Shown piece after piece: positions 8,061-16,459 of a DNA stretch of 42,912 bases. The stretch comes from an uncultured Alphaproteobacteria bacterium (lineage in GTDB: Bacteria > Pseudomonadota > Alphaproteobacteria > CAAHEQ01 > UBA3637): contig CALXVS010000012.1 of NCBI GenBank assembly GCA_944392145.1, forward strand, positions 1 through 42,912, written 5' to 3'. The number at the start of each line of letters is the position of its first letter. Position 1 is the stretch's first letter. Both the position numbers and the translations under genes were made by a program. The notes under the pieces were generated by a model. It saw only the letters and a program-made list of their open reading frames with translations, searched no databases and was not told where the DNA came from.

Positions 8061-10049
8061 ATGTCAGATTTATTTAACGCAACACCCGTCAAAACCGGTT
8101 ATTCGGCCAAAGACATTGAAGTTTTGGAAGGATTGGATCCCGTCCGCAAACGGCCGGGTATGTATATCGGAGGTATTGACGAAAAAGCTTATCATCATTT
8201 GGTGGCCGAAATCATTGATAACGCAATGGATGAGGCGGTCGCCGGTTACGCCACAAACATTGAAGTTTCTTTAAATGCCAACGGTTACGTAACGGTTAAG
8301 GATAACGGTCGCGGCATTCCCGTTGACCCGCATCCCAAATATCCCGATAAATCGGCGTTGGAAGTCATTACCACCACGTTACATTCGGGCGGTAAATTCG
8401 GTGGCGGAGCCTATAATGTTTCGGGCGGATTACATGGCGTCGGTTTGTCGGCCGTTAATGCTCTGTCCGCGCATTTGATTATTGAAGTCGCCAAAGACAA
8501 AAAACTGTATCGTCAAGAATACCGCCGGGGAAAGCCTTTAGCACCCGTTACATGTTTAGGACCGGTCAGCAATCGGCGCGGCACGGCCGTTACCTTTATT
8601 CCCGATACCGAAATTTTCGGGGAAAGTGTGCGGTTCAAACCGGCCACCTTATTCCGCATGGCCCGGACAAAGGCCTTTTTGTTCCGCGGGGTAGAAATTC
8701 GGTGGTCCTGCGATGCGTCCTTAATAACGGGGGACGATAAAACGCCACTTGAACAGGTATTAAAATACCCCAACGGTGTGGCGGATTATTTGGACTATTT
8801 GGTTAAAGACAGATCTATGGTGACAGCTAAACCGTTTGCGGGACGGGTTGAATTTCCTGATAATCAAGGAGCCGTAGAATGGGCTATATGCTGGCCGGAT
8901 GATTTGGGGGACGGCTTTTCCTATTCTTACTGCAACACGGTTGTCACACCGTTGGGCGGCACCCACGAAACAGGGTTTCGGGCAGGGCTGACAAAATCTT
9001 TACGTGCCTATGCCGAAATGAGCGGTAACAAACGGGCCGCCGATATGACGGCAGATGATATTTTAAACACGGCCGGCGTCATGCTGTCCGTTTTTATCAA
9101 AGACCCCCAATTTCAAGGACAAACCAAAGAAAAACTAACCACGGCTGGTACGGCACGCTTGGTTGAAAATGCGGTCAAAGATCCGTTTGATCACTGGCTC
9201 AGCCGTGATGTCAAATCGGCAGCGGCGTTAATTGATTTTATTGTTGATCGGATTGAAGAACGTAAACGGCGTAAAAAAACACTTGAAACCGCCCGTGCCA
9301 GCGCAACGAAAAAACTGCGCCTGCCCGGAAAGTTAGCGGATTGTTCACATAATAAAACCTTGGGAACCGAATTGTTTTTGGTGGAGGGCGATTCGGCCGG
9401 CGGGTCGGCCAAGCAGGCGCGCCGCCGGGAAACGCAGGCAATTTTACCCTTGCGCGGTAAAATTTTAAACGTCATCAGCGCCTCACATGATAAAATTTTA
9501 GCGAATGAGGAAATCAACGATATTACCGAGGCTTTGGGATGCGGCCGGCGTGATAAGTATAAAGAGGAAGCCTTAAGATATGAAAAAGTCATTGTCATGA
9601 CCGATGCCGATGTGGACGGGGCACATATCGCCTCTTTGCTCATGTCTTTCTTTTATCAGGAAATGCCCAAATTGATTGAAAACGGTCACCTGTTTCTGGC
9701 CTTGCCGCCGTTGTATCGCTTAACGCAAGGGGGAAAATCGGTCTATGCCGCGGATGACGAAGAAAAAGACCGCTTACTGAAAACCGTTTTTAAAAATGCC
9801 AAAAACGTAGATATATCCCGGTTTAAAGGGTTGGGAGAAATGCCGCCGTCTCAGTTGCGTGAAACCACAATGGACCCCGATAAACGGACTCTTTTACGGG
9901 TTATGATTCCCAAAAAAGCGAATGAAGAAGAAATTGAAGAAGCGACTTATACCGCCGATATCGTGTCCCGATTGATGGGGAATAAGCCTGAATTTCGGTT
10001 TCAATTTATTCAGGAACACGCCAAATTCGTTGAGAATTTAGATATTTAA
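8061..10049 (+). CDS. parE: DNA topoisomerase IV subunit B
   Basis: ParE is the ATPase subunit of topoisomerase IV, which decatenates sister chromosomes together with ParC. The 662 residues contain the GHKL ATPase motifs EIIDNAMDEA, DNGRGIPV and GGLHGVGLSAVNALS in the first 140 residues. The transducer domain follows, then the TOPRIM motifs EGDSAGGSAKQARRR and DADVDGAHI. ParE rather than GyrB is favoured by the shorter length and by the entry DIEVLEGLDPVRKRPGMYIG. The partner parC is not in the window. A kinase-like gene follows 15 bases downstream. Confidence 0.94.
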   Translation: MSDLFNATPVKTGYSAKDIEVLEGLDPVRKRPGMYIGGIDEKAYHHLVAEIIDNAMDEAVAGYATNIEVSLNANGYVTVKDNGRGIPVDPHPKYPDKSALEVITTTLHSGGKFGGGAYNVSGGLHGVGLSAVNALSAHLIIEVAKDKKLYRQEYRRGKPLAPVTCLGPVSNRRGTAVTFIPDTEIFGESVRFKPATLFRMARTKAFLFRGVEIRWSCDASLITGDDKTPLEQVLKYPNGVADYLDYLVKDRSMVTAKPFAGRVEFPDNQGAVEWAICWPDDLGDGFSYSYCNTVVTPLGGTHETGFRAGLTKSLRAYAEMSGNKRAADMTADDILNTAGVMLSVFIKDPQFQGQTKEKLTTAGTARLVENAVKDPFDHWLSRDVKSAAALIDFIVDRIEERKRRKKTLETARASATKKLRLPGKLADCSHNKTLGTELFLVEGDSAGGSAKQARRRETQAILPLRGKILNVISASHDKILANEEINDITEALGCGRRDKYKEEALRYEKVIVMTDADVDGAHIASLLMSFFYQEMPKLIENGHLFLALPPLYRLTQGGKSVYAADDEEKDRLLKTVFKNAKNVDISRFKGLGEMPPSQLRETTMDPDKRTLLRVMIPKKANEEEIEEATYTADIVSRLMGNKPEFRFQFIQEHAKFVENLDI

Positions 10050-10064
10050 AGAAAGGGGAAACCG

Positions 10065-10628
10065 ATGTCCTTTCAACTGATTACCATTTCAGGCATGTTG
10101 GGCAGCGGTAAATCAACCATTGCCAAAATGTTGGCAAAAAAACTGAACTATGCCTATTTTTCCACCGGTGACGTGCAGCGGGAATTAGCTCTTAAATACG
10201 GCATCACCATCACTGAATTAAATCAATTGGCTTTAAGTGATCCGTCCATTGACCGTCAAATTGATAAGGTTTTTCAAACAAAATCCTATGCCAACAAAGA
10301 TTATATCGTTGATTCACGCTTGGCTTTTTTCTTTTTGCCCGAATCCCTTAAAATCAAATTGGACGTTGATACAAACGTGGCCGGCCAACGCATTTTTGAA
10401 GACCACGAACGCATCGGCGAATCGCCTTATCAAACGGTGGATCAAGCAATTGATACATTAAAAAAGCGTCGCTCGTTGGAACGCGAACGCTTTAAACGGG
10501 TCTATGGCGTTGACATTGACAACCCCGAAAATTTTGATTTCATCCTTGATACAACATACCTGTCACCGGATCAGGTCTGTGATACAATCATTCAACACTT
10601 TGGCTTAACACCCGCTAATCGTTTATAA
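10065..10628 (+). CDS. Cytidylate-kinase-like P-loop protein
   Basis: This 187-residue P-loop kinase has the Walker A GMLGSGKS at residues 10-17, then FSTGDVQREL (NMP-binding like) and a lid-like region with RRSLERERFKRVYGVDIDN. This layout resembles the short archaeal-type (d)CMP kinases, which phosphorylate CMP/dCMP. A different small-molecule kinase is possible. The ribosome-binding site GAAAGGGG precedes the ATG, 15 bases after parE, so it is probably cotranscribed with it. Its 3' end overlaps the convergent symporter gene by 14 bases. Confidence 0.75.
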   Translation: MSFQLITISGMLGSGKSTIAKMLAKKLNYAYFSTGDVQRELALKYGITITELNQLALSDPSIDRQIDKVFQTKSYANKDYIVDSRLAFFFLPESLKIKLDVDTNVAGQRIFEDHERIGESPYQTVDQAIDTLKKRRSLERERFKRVYGVDIDNPENFDFILDTTYLSPDQVCDTIIQHFGLTPANRL

Positions 10629-12018
10629 ACGTCCACAAGGCTGTCAGTAATAAAACCATCATAACCAACGGTGCCGTAAAACGCAGCGTAAAACGAATAT
10701 AGCGTTTAAACGTATGATTCAGCGGCTGCCCCCGATTTTCAAGCGAGCGAATGAGTCGTGTGGAAATCACAAATCCCATAAACAAACTGGTAATCAACGC
10801 CATTAGCGGCATTAAAATCATCCCCGTCAATGCATCCAATAATGTGAATAAATCTTTTTTAAGGCCGGGAAGTGTCATCACTCCCGTGAACGAGGCTAAA
10901 ATAACACTTGTCCCCAACGTATTTAACAGGCCGATTGTCATGCTGGCCGCCGTTCGGGTTAAACGCGTTTTATCTATAAGTAAGGACACCAACGGCTCAT
11001 AAATAGACACCAATGACGTCAATGCCGCAAAAAACAACAGCACACAAAATAAAAAGAACCAAAAAGCCCCACCCCACATTTGAGCGAAAATCATCGGCAA
11101 CGTGATAAAGCTTAATGTCGGGCCTGATGCCGGCTCGGCCTGAAAAGCGAAAACGGCCGGAATCACAATCAATCCGGCACACAGGGATACAAAAATATCC
11201 AATCCGACAATCCATCCGGCCGAACGAATAATGTCCGTTTTAGGAGATAAATACGACCCATAAATATAAATCACGCCGATGCCGATAGACAATGAATAAA
11301 CCGACTGCCCCAAGGCTGCCAAAAAGATATCGGCAAACACCTTAAAATCAAAACCGGCCTCTGTCCATCCCAATCGCCCCCAGTCAGGCGTGAAAAAGAA
11401 AGTCATTCCTTGAAAGGCCCCCGGCAGCATCAAAATACGCCCCAACAAAAACAACAACAGTAAAAACAAAGCCGGCATTAAAATACGCGACAACCGTTCT
11501 ATGCCCCCTTTAACCCCACGGGCAATCACAAAAACCGTTATCAGAATACATAAAAATCCCCAAAACAGCTGCATACCGAAACTGTCTGTCACACGGGTAA
11601 AAAAATCACTGTCCAATGCAACTGGCCGTATGTGAAACAAAAGCCGTGCAGATTCAAAAACGTATAACAGAGTCCACCCGATCACTACCACATAAACACT
11701 GCTGACCAATACGCCGTTAAAAACAGCTAATCCACCGGTACACAGGCCCCACAGCCGATTCGGCTTTTTCCCGCTTTGACGCATGGTTTTATCAAACCCG
11801 TCCACAATATTCGTCGCGGCCAACCGCCCGAAAGCCAATTTGGCGGTTAATAAAAAATATCCCAATCCCAAGGCGCATATTAAATACAAGAGTAAAAAAC
11901 TGCCGCCTCCGTTTTGACCGACCAAATAAGGAAATCTCCAAATATTTCCCAATCCTACGGCGGAACCGGCCGTTGCCAAAATAAACCCGATATTGCCCGT
12001 CCAATGCGATCGTTTCAT
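10615..12018 (-). CDS. Sodium-dependent transporter, NSS family
   Basis: Neurotransmitter:sodium symporters (LeuT/MhsT type) take up amino acids or related amines with Na+. The helix 1 signature GSAVGLGNIWRFPYLVGQNG is clear at about residues 16-35. The 467 residues carry about 11-12 hydrophobic segments, as in the family. I chose the ATG at 12018 because the sequence GGAGG, spaced 7 bases before it, is a strong ribosome-binding site; the in-frame TTG four codons earlier would place that site inside the gene. The substrate is not predictable. The gene is convergent and slightly overlapping with the kinase gene. Confidence 0.92.
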   Translation of the reverse strand: MKRSHWTGNIGFILATAGSAVGLGNIWRFPYLVGQNGGGSFLLLYLICALGLGYFLLTAKLAFGRLAATNIVDGFDKTMRQSGKKPNRLWGLCTGGLAVFNGVLVSSVYVVVIGWTLLYVFESARLLFHIRPVALDSDFFTRVTDSFGMQLFWGFLCILITVFVIARGVKGGIERLSRILMPALFLLLLFLLGRILMLPGAFQGMTFFFTPDWGRLGWTEAGFDFKVFADIFLAALGQSVYSLSIGIGVIYIYGSYLSPKTDIIRSAGWIVGLDIFVSLCAGLIVIPAVFAFQAEPASGPTLSFITLPMIFAQMWGGAFWFFLFCVLLFFAALTSLVSIYEPLVSLLIDKTRLTRTAASMTIGLLNTLGTSVILASFTGVMTLPGLKKDLFTLLDALTGMILMPLMALITSLFMGFVISTRLIRSLENRGQPLNHTFKRYIRFTLRFTAPLVMMVLLLTALWTFIND

Positions 12019-12257
12019 TAAAACCTCCAAACCAAAATCAATGTCACTATAACAAGAAATCTTTTTTTTAACAAGGATGAATTTTACCGAAAACCATATT
12101 TTCCCTCTTTTTTATTTTATCAATCCATAATGAATAATATTCTGTTTTTTTTAACAAAAAAATTAAAATATTAAAAAATAATATTGCAGCATCCTTGTTC
12201 AAGGCACCCATTTTTCAAATTTTAAAAAAGATTGACAACATTAAAAAAAAGGGTGTT

Positions 12258-12784
12258 ATGTCCATTAAAAGCAAATTAAAAAAATAAGTGCCATTGGTGC
12301 TTTGGCTGTCGCGGGATTAGCATCAGCACTGGGGGCCGATGAAGATAAAAGTAAAATACCGACATCAGCTGCACCTGTTCATCATACGGAAAAACTGCTC
12401 TCCCAAACAACCATTTTCACTTTAAATGGAACAAAATATCTTGTTCCCAACCCTGGTGACACGCCCAACAGTTATCAAGAACGCTTAAAAACCGATGCGC
12501 AAAAACTTGATAAAAAAAATCAAGAATGGGCAAAAAAGAATCGGCGTGTTCCTAATACCACACCAGTTCGTTCCGTAGCTGATCTGTATAAAAAAGATTC
12601 GGGTGCTTACATTGATTTAGCTGTAGCGCAAATCTGCTTTTCAAAACGTTGTTCTGAAGAAGAAGCATTGCAATCTTTATTGCAAGACAAAAACAATCCC
12701 TGGGTGACGTTCGCAAAACAGGTTCAAAAAGAAAAAAACATTCAAAATGCAGTAACGCACACACAAACGGCGCAAGGCCGCTGA
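12258..12784 (+). CDS. Secreted protein of unknown function, frameshifted in its signal peptide
   Basis: From the ATG at 12258 (ribosome-binding site AAGGG) the frame gives MSIKSKLKK and then a stop. The +1 frame continues with a hydrophobic core and a LGA-DE cleavage site, then about 145 residues to 12784. One extra A in the A7 tract at 12278-12284 would join both parts into a textbook Sec signal peptide. The mature part (about residues 30-175) is hydrophilic and Lys/Gln-rich with two Cys (ICFSKRC), and no family is recognised. The frameshift may be a sequencing error, slippage-controlled expression, phase variation or true inactivation. The intergenic stretch 12019-12257 is AT-rich, with no clear promoter. 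Confidence 0.6.
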
Positions 12785-12789
12785 TTATT

Positions 12790-12818
12790 AAAAGCCGGTT
12801 TGAAACCGGCTTTTTTTT
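12790..12818. terminator. Strong bidirectional terminator
   Basis: A 12-base stem, AAAAGCCGGTTT with AAACCGGCTTTT, encloses a single-base loop and runs into T8 on the + strand and a T-rich tract on the - strand. It lies between the ends of the secreted-protein gene and the HAD gene and can serve both. Confidence 0.85.
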
Positions 12819-13446
12819 ATAATTCTGTCTTTAAAACCTGATAAACGGCCTTTAAATCCGAACAAAAGACATCATGCGGCCATTGTGACACACCGGCAGT
12901 ATTATGTACCAAAATCGCGCGGGCACCAATATTCCGGGCAAAAAACATATCTGATTCCCCATCCCCGATCATAATCAACCGTTTAAAATCATACCCCTTT
13001 AACAAGGTATCGGCAAAACTCTTATGCGGCTTGGAATCGTGTGCAGGCCCCGTCCCCTGAATACCGTTAAAAAACCGCTGCCAACCGATTCGCGTCACCT
13101 CTTTATCCAACAGGTCTTGCCGCTTATTACTGACAACGAACTGCAAAGCCCCCTGCTCTCTTACAAATTCAAGAACGTCAGCACTACCGGGAAACGGTGC
13201 GGCCTGATCGGCATAGGCGGCATACCGACTCAGATAAAAAACAAGGGCTTCTTCCATTTTATCGCCAAACGCCTGCCAATAGGCACCGCGATAGGTTCCC
13301 ATAATGCTACGTACCTGCTCCGGTGTTACCGATGGCAAATGATATTTGGCCGTTACATCACTTAATGCTTTTAAAATCACATCTTTCGTATTGATCAGGG
13401 TATTATCCCAATCCCACAAAACGGCTGTTTTAACTTGATTTAACAT
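12817..13446 (-). CDS. HAD-family phosphatase (phosphoglycolate-phosphatase-like)
   Basis: This HAD hydrolase of 209 residues has motif I DWDNT near residue 11 (the nucleophile Asp and acid Asp in DxDxT), motif II VVSNK and motif III/IV GDGESD near residue 162. A helical cap follows motif I, as in the Gph/phosphatase class. The substrate is unknown; 2-phosphoglycolate and nucleotide monophosphates are typical for relatives. Its ATG overlaps the TGA of the upstream gene (TGATG), indicating coupled translation. Confidence 0.85.
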   Translation of the reverse strand: MLNQVKTAVLWDWDNTLINTKDVILKALSDVTAKYHLPSVTPEQVRSIMGTYRGAYWQAFGDKMEEALVFYLSRYAAYADQAAPFPGSADVLEFVREQGALQFVVSNKRQDLLDKEVTRIGWQRFFNGIQGTGPAHDSKPHKSFADTLLKGYDFKRLIMIGDGESDMFFARNIGARAILVHNTAGVSQWPHDVFCSDLKAVYQVLKTEL

Positions 13447-14225
13447 CAGCGTTGATACTCCTGTTTTCGTCCCCGAAAGTGTTGCAACCGTATCATCTGT
13501 TGCTGCACTTCAAGGGCTTTTTGCTGCTGCAGTTGTTGTTGATAAGTTTTATCCTGACGGTCATAATCATATAAAAGTGCGCGCATGTTACGTAATAAAT
13601 CCCGATCCTGCGGCTGTTTTGCAAAACTGTCCAAAAACGATTCAACCTGACGGGCATTTTGCAACACGTTCTTTAACATTTCTTTTTCTGACGCATCCAT
13701 CACCAAAAATAAATTCATCAGCAAGGTTTGCGTTTCACGGGCAAACAACGGAAAATCCGCCGCCATTTGATCCAAAACGGCTTTAAATGCCTGCGCTTCC
13801 GGTGCACCCGTTAAATCGCTTTTTTCCCGCCACGATAATAATGTTTGATCCAACAACGCTTCGGGTGAGGGCTGTTTACCGGGGGCAAGCGCGATTTGCG
13901 CCCCTGTTTTCGCTATAAAATCAACAAATAACCGCCGATAAGTTTCCCCCATGTGTAAAAACGCTTCTTTCGTTTCGGGAAGAACAGCCCTTTTGTCACC
14001 GGTATAGGCGGAAATAAAGGCCAACCCTTCTTGAATCAAATCACGTTTCACCCCTAAACACCGGGCACAGCGTGCCGGTTGCCCGGTTAAAACGGCCCCC
14101 AAAAAGGTCTCATACTTATTGCAATAAAATGGCAATGTGTCGGGCAAAAACGTCCGCATTCCCAAAAAAGGACAGTCGTTCGGGCAATCAATCCTGTCGG
14201 GCGGCATCGGTGTAAATGAAGTCAT
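13446..14225 (-). CDS. Protein with N-terminal Cys cluster, unknown function
   Basis: I do not recognise this 259-residue protein. Residues 14-56 hold five cysteines (C14, C18, C35, C53, C56) in CxxxC and CxxC arrangement, which suggests a zinc or iron-sulfur site. The rest is predicted helical, and residues 205-259 are Gln-rich with coiled-coil character (YQQQLQQQKALEVQQQ). No signal peptide or membrane segment is present, so it is probably cytoplasmic. It lies 49 bases after mnmA and is translationally coupled to the HAD gene. Confidence 0.7.
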   Translation of the reverse strand: MTSFTPMPPDRIDCPNDCPFLGMRTFLPDTLPFYCNKYETFLGAVLTGQPARCARCLGVKRDLIQEGLAFISAYTGDKRAVLPETKEAFLHMGETYRRLFVDFIAKTGAQIALAPGKQPSPEALLDQTLLSWREKSDLTGAPEAQAFKAVLDQMAADFPLFARETQTLLMNLFLVMDASEKEMLKNVLQNARQVESFLDSFAKQPQDRDLLRNMRALLYDYDRQDKTYQQQLQQQKALEVQQQMIRLQHFRGRKQEYQR

Positions 14226-14274
14226 AGAAATATCATACGTTTTTTTACGACAAAATGCAATGTTTTCTCGCTTC

Positions 14275-15354
14275 TTACACGGTCAGCGGGGCAATAATCC
14301 CCCCGCCTAAAACAACATCATTTTCATAAAATACAACGGATTGTCCGCGTGAAACACTGCGCTGGGGCGTATCAAACAAAACCCGAATATCCCCGGATTC
14401 ACCCGCCGATTCAATAACGGCATCAACCAATCGCCCCGATGACCGGTATCGGGCCAACACACGTTTTTGCCCCTGAAGCGGCGCCGCATTCCAAACCGTC
14501 TGCCGCGCTAAACAACCGGTAACGGCCGTATGATCAGCCCCGCCGACCACAACCACATTTGCCTCCGGATCAAGATCTATCACAAACAACGGTTCCGTCC
14601 AACCGATTCCCAATCCTTTGCGTTGCCCGATTGTATAATTCCAAAATCCCTGATGTCTCCCTAAAACCTGCCCGTTCACATGCACAATTTTACCGACGCG
14701 CGGTGCCTGCTCTAACAAATCGGTGTAATCACCGGCATAAAAATCCTGACTGTCGGCCTTATCTGCCACAGTCAGTCCGCGTTCACGCGCCATTTGGCGC
14801 ACTTGTTCCTTGGTATACCCCCCTAACGGGAACAACGTGCGTGATAATTGGTCTTGATTTAAGCGATATAAAAAATAACTTTGGTCTTTTTTTAAATCAA
14901 CCCCGCGTTTCAGCACAAAGCGCCCCGTTTCCGCTGACCGCATTATTTGCGCATAATGTCCCGTTGCAAACAAATCAAACGTTGCTTGTTCGGCGCGGGC
15001 CTTATCCAACATCAAACCGAATTTCATTTCGGCATTACATTTAATACACGGATTCGGCGTTAAACCGCTTAAATAACTATCCTTAAAATATCTTAAAACA
15101 ATTTTTTTATATTCTTCCGAACAATCCAAGATACGACAGTCAATCCCTTCTTTGGCACACCAATCACGCACAACTTGAATATCCTGTTTTTCATCAGGAC
15201 CGTAACAGGCGTTCCCCGCAACCTTTAAATGCGGGATGTCGCGATTATAAATTTTCATGGTTAATCCGATCACACGATACCCGGCTTCTTTCAACAAAAG
15301 TGCCGTTAATGTTGAATCAACACCGCCCGATAAACCGACCGCAACCGTTTGCAT
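14275..15354 (-). CDS. mnmA: tRNA-specific 2-thiouridylase MnmA
   Basis: MnmA thiolates U34 of Lys, Glu and Gln tRNAs, activating the base with ATP. The PP-loop SGGVDST is at residues 9-15, tRNA- and ATP-site segments such as TGHYAQ follow, and the C-terminal beta-barrel begins around residue 260. The length of 359 is normal. C103 in NPCIKC fits the first catalytic cysteine (E. coli C102). The region of the second catalytic cysteine (E. coli C199, in the STGICFIG stretch) reads DSQDFYAGDY at 201-210 and has no Cys. The spacing to the upstream exchanger gene is 10 bases. Confidence 0.93.
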   Translation of the reverse strand: MQTVAVGLSGGVDSTLTALLLKEAGYRVIGLTMKIYNRDIPHLKVAGNACYGPDEKQDIQVVRDWCAKEGIDCRILDCSEEYKKIVLRYFKDSYLSGLTPNPCIKCNAEMKFGLMLDKARAEQATFDLFATGHYAQIMRSAETGRFVLKRGVDLKKDQSYFLYRLNQDQLSRTLFPLGGYTKEQVRQMARERGLTVADKADSQDFYAGDYTDLLEQAPRVGKIVHVNGQVLGRHQGFWNYTIGQRKGLGIGWTEPLFVIDLDPEANVVVVGGADHTAVTGCLARQTVWNAAPLQGQKRVLARYRSSGRLVDAVIESAGESGDIRVLFDTPQRSVSRGQSVVFYENDVVLGGGIIAPLTV

Positions 15355-15364
15355 ATTCTACCCC

Positions 15365-16297
15365 TTAAAACAAATACCACATATAAGCAGCGTATAACGC
15401 CAAAAACACTCCGCCGACAGGCCGCGTGAAGCCCCCTTTAAGGCCCGCTATAACAATCAACAACACCGTCACGGCACACATCAGGGCAATGTCAAAACGC
15501 ATCCCGTCTGATACCGATAACGGCACAATCAACGCCGTTACACCCAAAATAAACAAGGCATTATAAATGTTTGACCCCACCACGTTGCCAAAGGCCACAT
15601 CACTTTGCTTTTTAACAGCTGCCATCACAGACGTTGCCAATTCGGGTAACGAGGTTCCGACAGCCACAACACTTAATCCGATAACCGCTTCGGAAATTCC
15701 CCAGTCACGCGCCAAAATAATCGCATTATCCACCAACAATTTAGCCCCCAACAAGGTCAAAGCAATGCCGATTCCGGTTTTTATCAGGGATCTTACCGCA
15801 GATTCGCCCGACGGTTCCCTATTTAAGTCCGGCACTTCAGAATACTGTTGTTTTTTATCGCTGACATAACTGTAACCGACATAAAAAAACAATAATCCCG
15901 TTAAAACAACCCCCATGACAAAACCAATAGATCCGATAACCGCTGCCATAACCAAAGCCAATGCCGAAATACCCAAAAATACACCATCCCGCCGAAACGC
16001 TTGAGTTTCAACCCGAACGGGACGAATAACCGCCGCAGCCCCCAATACCAATAAAATATTGGCGATATTGGATCCAACAACATTGCCGACCGCGATTCCA
16101 TCTGATCCTTTAACGGCCGCAATCAAACTGGTTACCAATTCGGGAGTTGAGGTTCCGAACCCGACCAGCGTCAAGCCGATCAACAACGGCGATACCTTTA
16201 ATCGTCGTGCCAAACAAACCGCACCCGACACAAGCATATCACCGCCGAACGCCAACAAAGCCAATCCCAACACAAGCCATAAATAAACCATTTTCAA
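15365..16297 (-). CDS. Calcium/sodium antiporter (CaCA family, YrbG-like)
   Basis: This inner-membrane cation exchanger has 310 residues and about ten membrane segments. Two inverted alpha-repeats are visible, each with the family signature: GNVVGSNIANILLVLG near residue 72 and GNVVGSNIYNALFILG near residue 237, each preceded by a (G)TSxPEL motif. The usual role is export of Ca2+ in exchange for Na+ or H+; the exact ion is not proven. It is the first gene of the run leading into mnmA. Confidence 0.92.
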   Translation of the reverse strand: MKMVYLWLVLGLALLAFGGDMLVSGAVCLARRLKVSPLLIGLTLVGFGTSTPELVTSLIAAVKGSDGIAVGNVVGSNIANILLVLGAAAVIRPVRVETQAFRRDGVFLGISALALVMAAVIGSIGFVMGVVLTGLLFFYVGYSYVSDKKQQYSEVPDLNREPSGESAVRSLIKTGIGIALTLLGAKLLVDNAIILARDWGISEAVIGLSVVAVGTSLPELATSVMAAVKKQSDVAFGNVVGSNIYNALFILGVTALIVPLSVSDGMRFDIALMCAVTVLLIVIAGLKGGFTRPVGGVFLALYAAYMWYLF

Positions 16298-16423
16298 TTC
16301 CTTGACACATCATTAAAAAGAGCATTCAGTATACCCGACTTTTTTTTGCGACACAAGATAAAACAATCACTTTGTATTTATGCTCCACAAATTCCCTTTT
16401 ATTGATGAAAAGTCCGGACAACC

Positions 16424-16452
16424 TTTACTTTTTAATAAAAACGTGATACGTT
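16424..16452 (+). promoter_or_regulatory. Probable sigma70 promoter of cca
   Basis: TTTACT at 16424-16429 and TACGTT at 16447-16452 are 17 bases apart. The minus-10 box ends only 7 bases before the cca ATG, so the transcript would be almost leaderless. No ribosome-binding site is seen. Confidence 0.4.
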
Positions 16453-16459
16453 AAATCCT

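Noticed and set aside
9191-9643. 150-codon antisense ORF within parE.
   Set aside because: parE is intact and conserved here; the antisense frame shows no family features.
12232-12237. TTGACA box just upstream of the frameshifted secreted-protein gene.
   Set aside because: It lies only 20 bases before the ATG, and no suitable minus-10 box exists between them, so it is unlikely to be the promoter.
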